Of a stretch of DNA of 32,772 nt, positions 29,770 to 32,772 are shown in pieces; within the stretch, counting starts at the first letter, position 1; the number at the start of each line of letters is the position of its first letter. Position numbers and translations under genes: made by a program. Source of the DNA: Gp7-AA6 sp036001245 (lineage in GTDB: Bacteria > Acidobacteriota > Thermoanaerobaculia > UBA5066 > Gp7-AA6); NCBI GenBank assembly GCA_036001245.1, contig DASYUL010000028.1, positions 1-32,772 on the forward strand, written 5' to 3'. The notes beneath the pieces are model-generated. The model had not been told where the DNA came from. It worked only from the letters and a program-made list of their open reading frames with translations, and ran no database searches.

Positions 29770-31074
29770 ATGCGGCTGACCCGCCGGGCGCTCCTTTCCG
29801 GCACCGCGACCGGTGTGGCCGGGCTCGCCCTCCCCGCGTTTCGCGCCGACGCGATGCAGCGAGTCCGGGAGGCGGGCCGCGCCGCGGCCGGATCCCCCGC
29901 GGAGTCTGTCGCGGCGGACGAGACGTACTGGTCTCACATCCAGCGCGCTTTCGACGTCGATCGCACGATCGTCAACCTGAACAACGGCGGGTGCAGTCCG
30001 GCACCGTCGCACGTCCTCGAAGGGATGATTCGCGACCTCAAGTTCTCCAACGAAATCCCGGTACACCACATGTGGAACGTGCTCGAGCCGCGCATCGAGT
30101 CGGTGCGGCGGGAGCTCGCGCGCGAGTTCGGGTGCGATCCGGAGGAAATGGCAATTACGCGCAACGCTTCGGAGTCACTGGAGACCCTGATCTTCGGGCT
30201 CGATCTCGAAGCGGGCGACGAGGTCGTCGTCACCAACCAGAACTATCCGAGAATGCTGACGAGCTGGGACCAGCGCGCTCGCCGGGACGGGGTCGTCGTG
30301 AAACCCGTGTCGTTTCCGGTCCCGCCGCGGTCTTCAGCCGACGTCGTCGAGCGGTTCCGCCGCGCGATCACGCCGCGGACGAGGGTAATCGAGATCACGC
30401 ACATCACGAACCTGACCGGGCAGATCCTGCCGGTACGCGACGTCGTGAGGATGGCCCGGGACCGGGGGATCGAGGTGTTCGTCGACGGCGCGCACGCCTT
30501 CGCGCATTTTCCGTTTCGGCGCGACGATCTCGAGTGCGACTACTACGGCACGAGCCTGCACAAGTGGCTGCTCGCGCCGATCGGTACCGGATTCCTCTAC
30601 GTTCGCAAGGACCGGCAGAAGAGGATCTGGCCCCTCATGGCGGCGCCGGCAAAGATGGACGAGGACGTGCGCAAGTACGAGGAGATCGGCACCCATCCCG
30701 CGGCGAACCACAACGCGATCGCGGCCGCGCTCGCCTTCCACCGTGAGATCGGCGCGGACCGCAAGGCCGCGCGCCTGCGGTGGCTCCGCGACCGCTGGGC
30801 AAAACGTCTCCTCGCCGCCGACTCTCGCGTGAAGGTGCTCACGCCGTTGAATGCGACGGAGTCGTGCGGGATCGCACTCGTGCAGGTGGAAGGAATCGAC
30901 ACGGAGAAACTCCAGGCCCACCTGTGGGAGAAGCACAAGATCATGACGACGCCCATCGTCCACCCCGAGTTCAACGGGCTCCGGGTGACGCCCAACGTCT
31001 ACACCCGGCCGGACGAGGTGGACGTGTTCTCGGAAAAGATCGAGGACGTGCTAAAGAGAGACCTCCCGGCCTGA
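29770..31074 (+). CDS. Tat-exported class V aminotransferase-fold PLP enzyme (isopenicillin N epimerase-like)
   Basis: A 434-residue PLP enzyme of the class V aminotransferase fold, which includes cysteine desulfurases and isopenicillin N epimerase. The N-terminus MRLTRRALLSGTATGVAGLA is a twin-arginine signal, so the protein should fold with its cofactor before export. Motifs: NLNNGGCSPAP, ITRNASESLETL, NQNYPRMLTSW, then FVDGAHAFAHFPF with D239 and H242 contacting PLP, and the Schiff-base K265 in GTSLHKWLLAPIGTGFLY. It lies 20 bases after the S9 peptidase gene and is probably cotranscribed. It could act on amino acids or peptides in the periplasm; the exact reaction is unknown. Confidence 0.88.
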   Translation: MRLTRRALLSGTATGVAGLALPAFRADAMQRVREAGRAAAGSPAESVAADETYWSHIQRAFDVDRTIVNLNNGGCSPAPSHVLEGMIRDLKFSNEIPVHHMWNVLEPRIESVRRELAREFGCDPEEMAITRNASESLETLIFGLDLEAGDEVVVTNQNYPRMLTSWDQRARRDGVVVKPVSFPVPPRSSADVVERFRRAITPRTRVIEITHITNLTGQILPVRDVVRMARDRGIEVFVDGAHAFAHFPFRRDDLECDYYGTSLHKWLLAPIGTGFLYVRKDRQKRIWPLMAAPAKMDEDVRKYEEIGTHPAANHNAIAAALAFHREIGADRKAARLRWLRDRWAKRLLAADSRVKVLTPLNATESCGIALVQVEGIDTEKLQAHLWEKHKIMTTPIVHPEFNGLRVTPNVYTRPDEVDVFSEKIEDVLKRDLPA

Positions 31075-31079
31075 TTGGT

Positions 31080-31094
31080 CCCGGGGAACCCGGG
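31080..31094. terminator. Short GC hairpin after the PLP enzyme gene
   Basis: CCCGGG-GAA-CCCGGG, six base pairs, starting six bases after the stop codon. It lacks a T-tract; weak terminator at best. Confidence 0.3.
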
Positions 31095-31129
31095 CGGCGG
31101 GGCGGTGTCCCTTACTTCAGGAGGCCCGC

Positions 31130-31966
31130 ATGACCCACCGACCCATCCTCGCCGCCTTCGTTTTCGCCCTCTCCCTGGCCGCTCCTCCGCTTTCGGCCGG
31201 GTACCGCCAGGGGTTCTCGCTCTCCGTGGTGATCGACGGCTGCGAGGCGCCGGAGTACGAGCACGCCGGCCGGCTCTACGTCGAGGCGCTCCGCGGCCGG
31301 AGCTTTTCGCTGCGTGTGTCGAACCCGACGTTGGAGCGCATCGCGGTCGCCCTTTCCGTCGACGGGCGCAATGTCATCGACGCCGATCGGACGACGGCGC
31401 TCCACGCTACCAAGTGGGTGCTCGGACCGGGACAGACGATCGACATCCCCGGCTGGCAGGTCTCCGGCGAGACGGCGCGAAAGTTCTTCTTCACGGAGAC
31501 GGCCCGGTCCTATGCGAAGTGGCTCGGCGATACCGTGAACGTCGGAACGATCGAGGCGGTCTTCTTCCGGGAGAAACGGCGCTGGCCGCTGCCGATCGAA
31601 CGGCAGGGAGAGGTCGAGGGCGGCGAACCACGCGGTGGGCGCGCCGACGACCGACCCTTGCGCGAGGCCGCCCCGCCGATGAGCGTGTCTCCAGAGGCTC
31701 GGGGGGAGAGCGGATCGCGGGCGCGGAAACAGGAGGCGGACCGCTTCGCGGCCACGGGAATCGGAGAGAGGACTGACTTCGCGGTCCAGTGGATCGATTT
31801 CGACGAGGAATCGGCTCCGGCCGCGCGGATTGCACTGCGGTACGAGTTCCGGCGTGAGCTCGTGCGGCTGGGAGTGCTGCCCCGCCCCGACGACGCTCTC
31901 GCGGCCCGCGAGCGCGCGCACGGATTCGAGCCGCGTTACGCGCCCGACCCCGACCGGCCGAGGTAA
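31130..31966 (+). CDS. Secreted protein of unknown function
   Basis: A 278-residue exported protein: signal peptide MTHRPILAAFVFALSLAAPPLSA, then a beta-rich domain (about 25-145) with YRQGFSLSVVIDGCEAPEY, YVEALRGRSFSLRVSNP and VALSVDGRNVID. A low-complexity charged stretch (about 155-210, rich in E, G, R) and a tail with DFAVQWIDFDEE follow. No catalytic motif and a single cysteine. AGGAGG five bases before ATG 31130 supports the start. It sits just upstream of a sigma/anti-sigma pair and could be part of that regulon, but nothing in the sequence proves it. Family not recognised. Confidence 0.7.
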   Translation: MTHRPILAAFVFALSLAAPPLSAGYRQGFSLSVVIDGCEAPEYEHAGRLYVEALRGRSFSLRVSNPTLERIAVALSVDGRNVIDADRTTALHATKWVLGPGQTIDIPGWQVSGETARKFFFTETARSYAKWLGDTVNVGTIEAVFFREKRRWPLPIERQGEVEGGEPRGGRADDRPLREAAPPMSVSPEARGESGSRARKQEADRFAATGIGERTDFAVQWIDFDEESAPAARIALRYEFRRELVRLGVLPRPDDALAARERAHGFEPRYAPDPDRPR

Positions 31967-31973
31967 CACGCTC

Positions 31974-32621
31974 GTGCCGGAGGGACCTCCCCACCTGGAA
32001 AGTACAATCGCGGCGTTCCCGGCGAGCCCTCCTTTGGAGACAGTTCCCCCCGCCGCGTCCGACGAGGAGCTCATCGCCCGCGCGCGAGCGGGCGATGAGG
32101 ATTCTTTCGGCGAGTTCGTTCGCCGCCACATGGGCGCGGTCCACCGCTGGATGGTGCGCGCGGTCGGAGAGGGGGACGCCGACGACATGACGCAGGACGT
32201 CTTCCTGCGCGCTTATCGCGGGCTCCCGCGCTTCCGCGACCAGGCGCCGCCGCGAGCGTGGCTCGCGGCGATTGCCGACAACGCGATCAAGAACCGGTAC
32301 CGATCGCGCAGCCGGTTTCGGCGGATCTTCGCGGCCGATCCTTCTCCCGACCGACTGGCCGACCGGGATTCGGGCGAAACGAGCCCGGAGGAGAACGCGA
32401 GGGCGCGGGAGTCGGGGCGGTCGGTGCTCGGGGCACTCCAGAAGCTCCCGCTCGAGTTCCGGCTGCCGGTCGTCTTGCGGGACCTGGAGGAGTGGAGCTA
32501 CGAGGAGATCGCGTCCTCGCTGGAGCTCCCGATTGGAACCGTCAAGTCCCGGATCGCGAGAGGGCGCGGCCACCTGCGCGCGATTCTCGCCCCCCTCCTG
32601 ACTCCGGAGAAAAACACATGA
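31974..32621 (+). CDS. ECF-type RNA polymerase sigma factor
   Basis: Directs RNA polymerase to a stress or envelope regulon. After a variable N-terminus the core begins SDEELIARARAGDEDSFGEFV. Region 2 includes DADDMTQDVFLRAYRGLPRF and the -10 reading helix APPRAWLAAIADNAIKNRYR. Region 4 is LPLEFRLPVVLRDLEEWSYE followed by the helix-turn-helix IASSLELPIGTVKSRIARGR. The stop overlaps the anti-sigma start (ATGA). The start is uncertain: GTG 31974 gives 215 residues, but TACAAT at 32003-32008 looks like a -10 inside that frame, which would favour TTG 32034 (195 residues, nearer the family norm). Confidence 0.92.
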   Translation: MPEGPPHLESTIAAFPASPPLETVPPAASDEELIARARAGDEDSFGEFVRRHMGAVHRWMVRAVGEGDADDMTQDVFLRAYRGLPRFRDQAPPRAWLAAIADNAIKNRYRSRSRFRRIFAADPSPDRLADRDSGETSPEENARARESGRSVLGALQKLPLEFRLPVVLRDLEEWSYEEIASSLELPIGTVKSRIARGRGHLRAILAPLLTPEKNT

Positions 32622-32772
32622 ACGAGAAAAGACTCACGCATCCCGGGAGATCGGTCGACTTTCTCTCACGCCTCCACGACGGCGAGCTCCCGCAAGCCGA
32701 ACGCGTGCGCTTCGAGGCGCACCGCGCTCACTGCGCGGAGTGCCGCCGAGCGGCGATCGAGTTCGAGGATGC
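32618..32772 (+). CDS. Zinc-finger anti-sigma factor (5' part)
   Basis: The first 51 residues of a protein whose ATG overlaps the sigma stop (ATGA), the usual sigma/anti-sigma arrangement. After MNEKRLTHPGRSVDFLS comes L-H-D-G-E-L, then the zinc-binding H-x3-C-x2-C of zf-HC2 anti-sigmas in FEAHRAHCAECRRAA. The window ends before any membrane helix. It should bind the ECF factor in the cytosol and release it on a signal. Confidence 0.85.
   Translation, partial: MNEKRLTHPGRSVDFLSRLHDGELPQAERVRFEAHRAHCAECRRAAIEFED

Overview
The window is a 32.8 kb piece of a GC-rich bacterial chromosome and is almost fully coding; no stretch longer than about 215 bases lacks a gene. Starts are often GTG, TTG or apparently CTG, and neighbouring genes often overlap by four bases (NTGA). 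The gene mix (secreted M16 and S9 peptidases, TPR proteins, a carboxypeptidase-regulatory-like protein, ECF sigma factor with zinc-finger anti-sigma, type II NADH dehydrogenase, pilin-like protein) suggests a free-living Gram-negative, perhaps Acidobacteriota. That placement is inference; there is no rRNA, tRNA or marker gene here to confirm it.

Layout. 1-1240 (-): 5' part of an ABC-F ATPase gene. 1455-9722 (-): a nucleoside salvage block led by a TPR-like membrane protein with a recognisable promoter, then phosphopentomutase (deoB), a family 2 glycosyltransferase, a concentrative nucleoside transporter, purine nucleoside phosphorylase, cytidine deaminase, an exported SAH/MTA/adenosine-deaminase-like amidohydrolase and pyrimidine-nucleoside phosphorylase. 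Together they would import nucleosides, deaminate them, split them by phosphorolysis and pass the pentose 1-phosphates to pentose 5-phosphates. 9767-11001 (-): a pilin-like protein and a small membrane protein. 11191-13372 (+): an Nfu-type Fe-S carrier and a rhomboid protease with a helical/TPR-like tail. 13387-13562: a 46-bp tandem repeat array. 13571-14806 (-): an ATP-grasp ligase.

14949-19418 (+) is the most unusual region. Two tandem, paralogous, secreted mini-proteins share an identical C-x6-C-x19-C-x6-C framework. They are followed, tightly packed, by a secreted propeller-like protein, a small membrane permease, a reduced ABC ATPase and a large secreted carboxypeptidase-regulatory-like protein. 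I read this as a candidate undescribed peptide secretion, sensing or antagonism system. Converging on it (19394-21074, -) is a second small-peptide locus: a 46-aa peptide with a strong ribosome binding site, a protein resembling only region 2 of sigma factors, and a TPR protein.

21258-24140 (+): secreted M16 zinc peptidase. 24330-24815 (-): flavin reductase-like protein. 24850-26121 (+): type II NADH dehydrogenase. 26210-27445 (+): secreted protein of unknown role. 27536-31074 (+): secreted prolyl oligopeptidase followed by a Tat-exported PLP aminotransferase-fold enzyme. 31130-31966 (+): secreted unknown. 31974-32772 (+): ECF sigma factor and the start of its anti-sigma factor, cut by the window edge.
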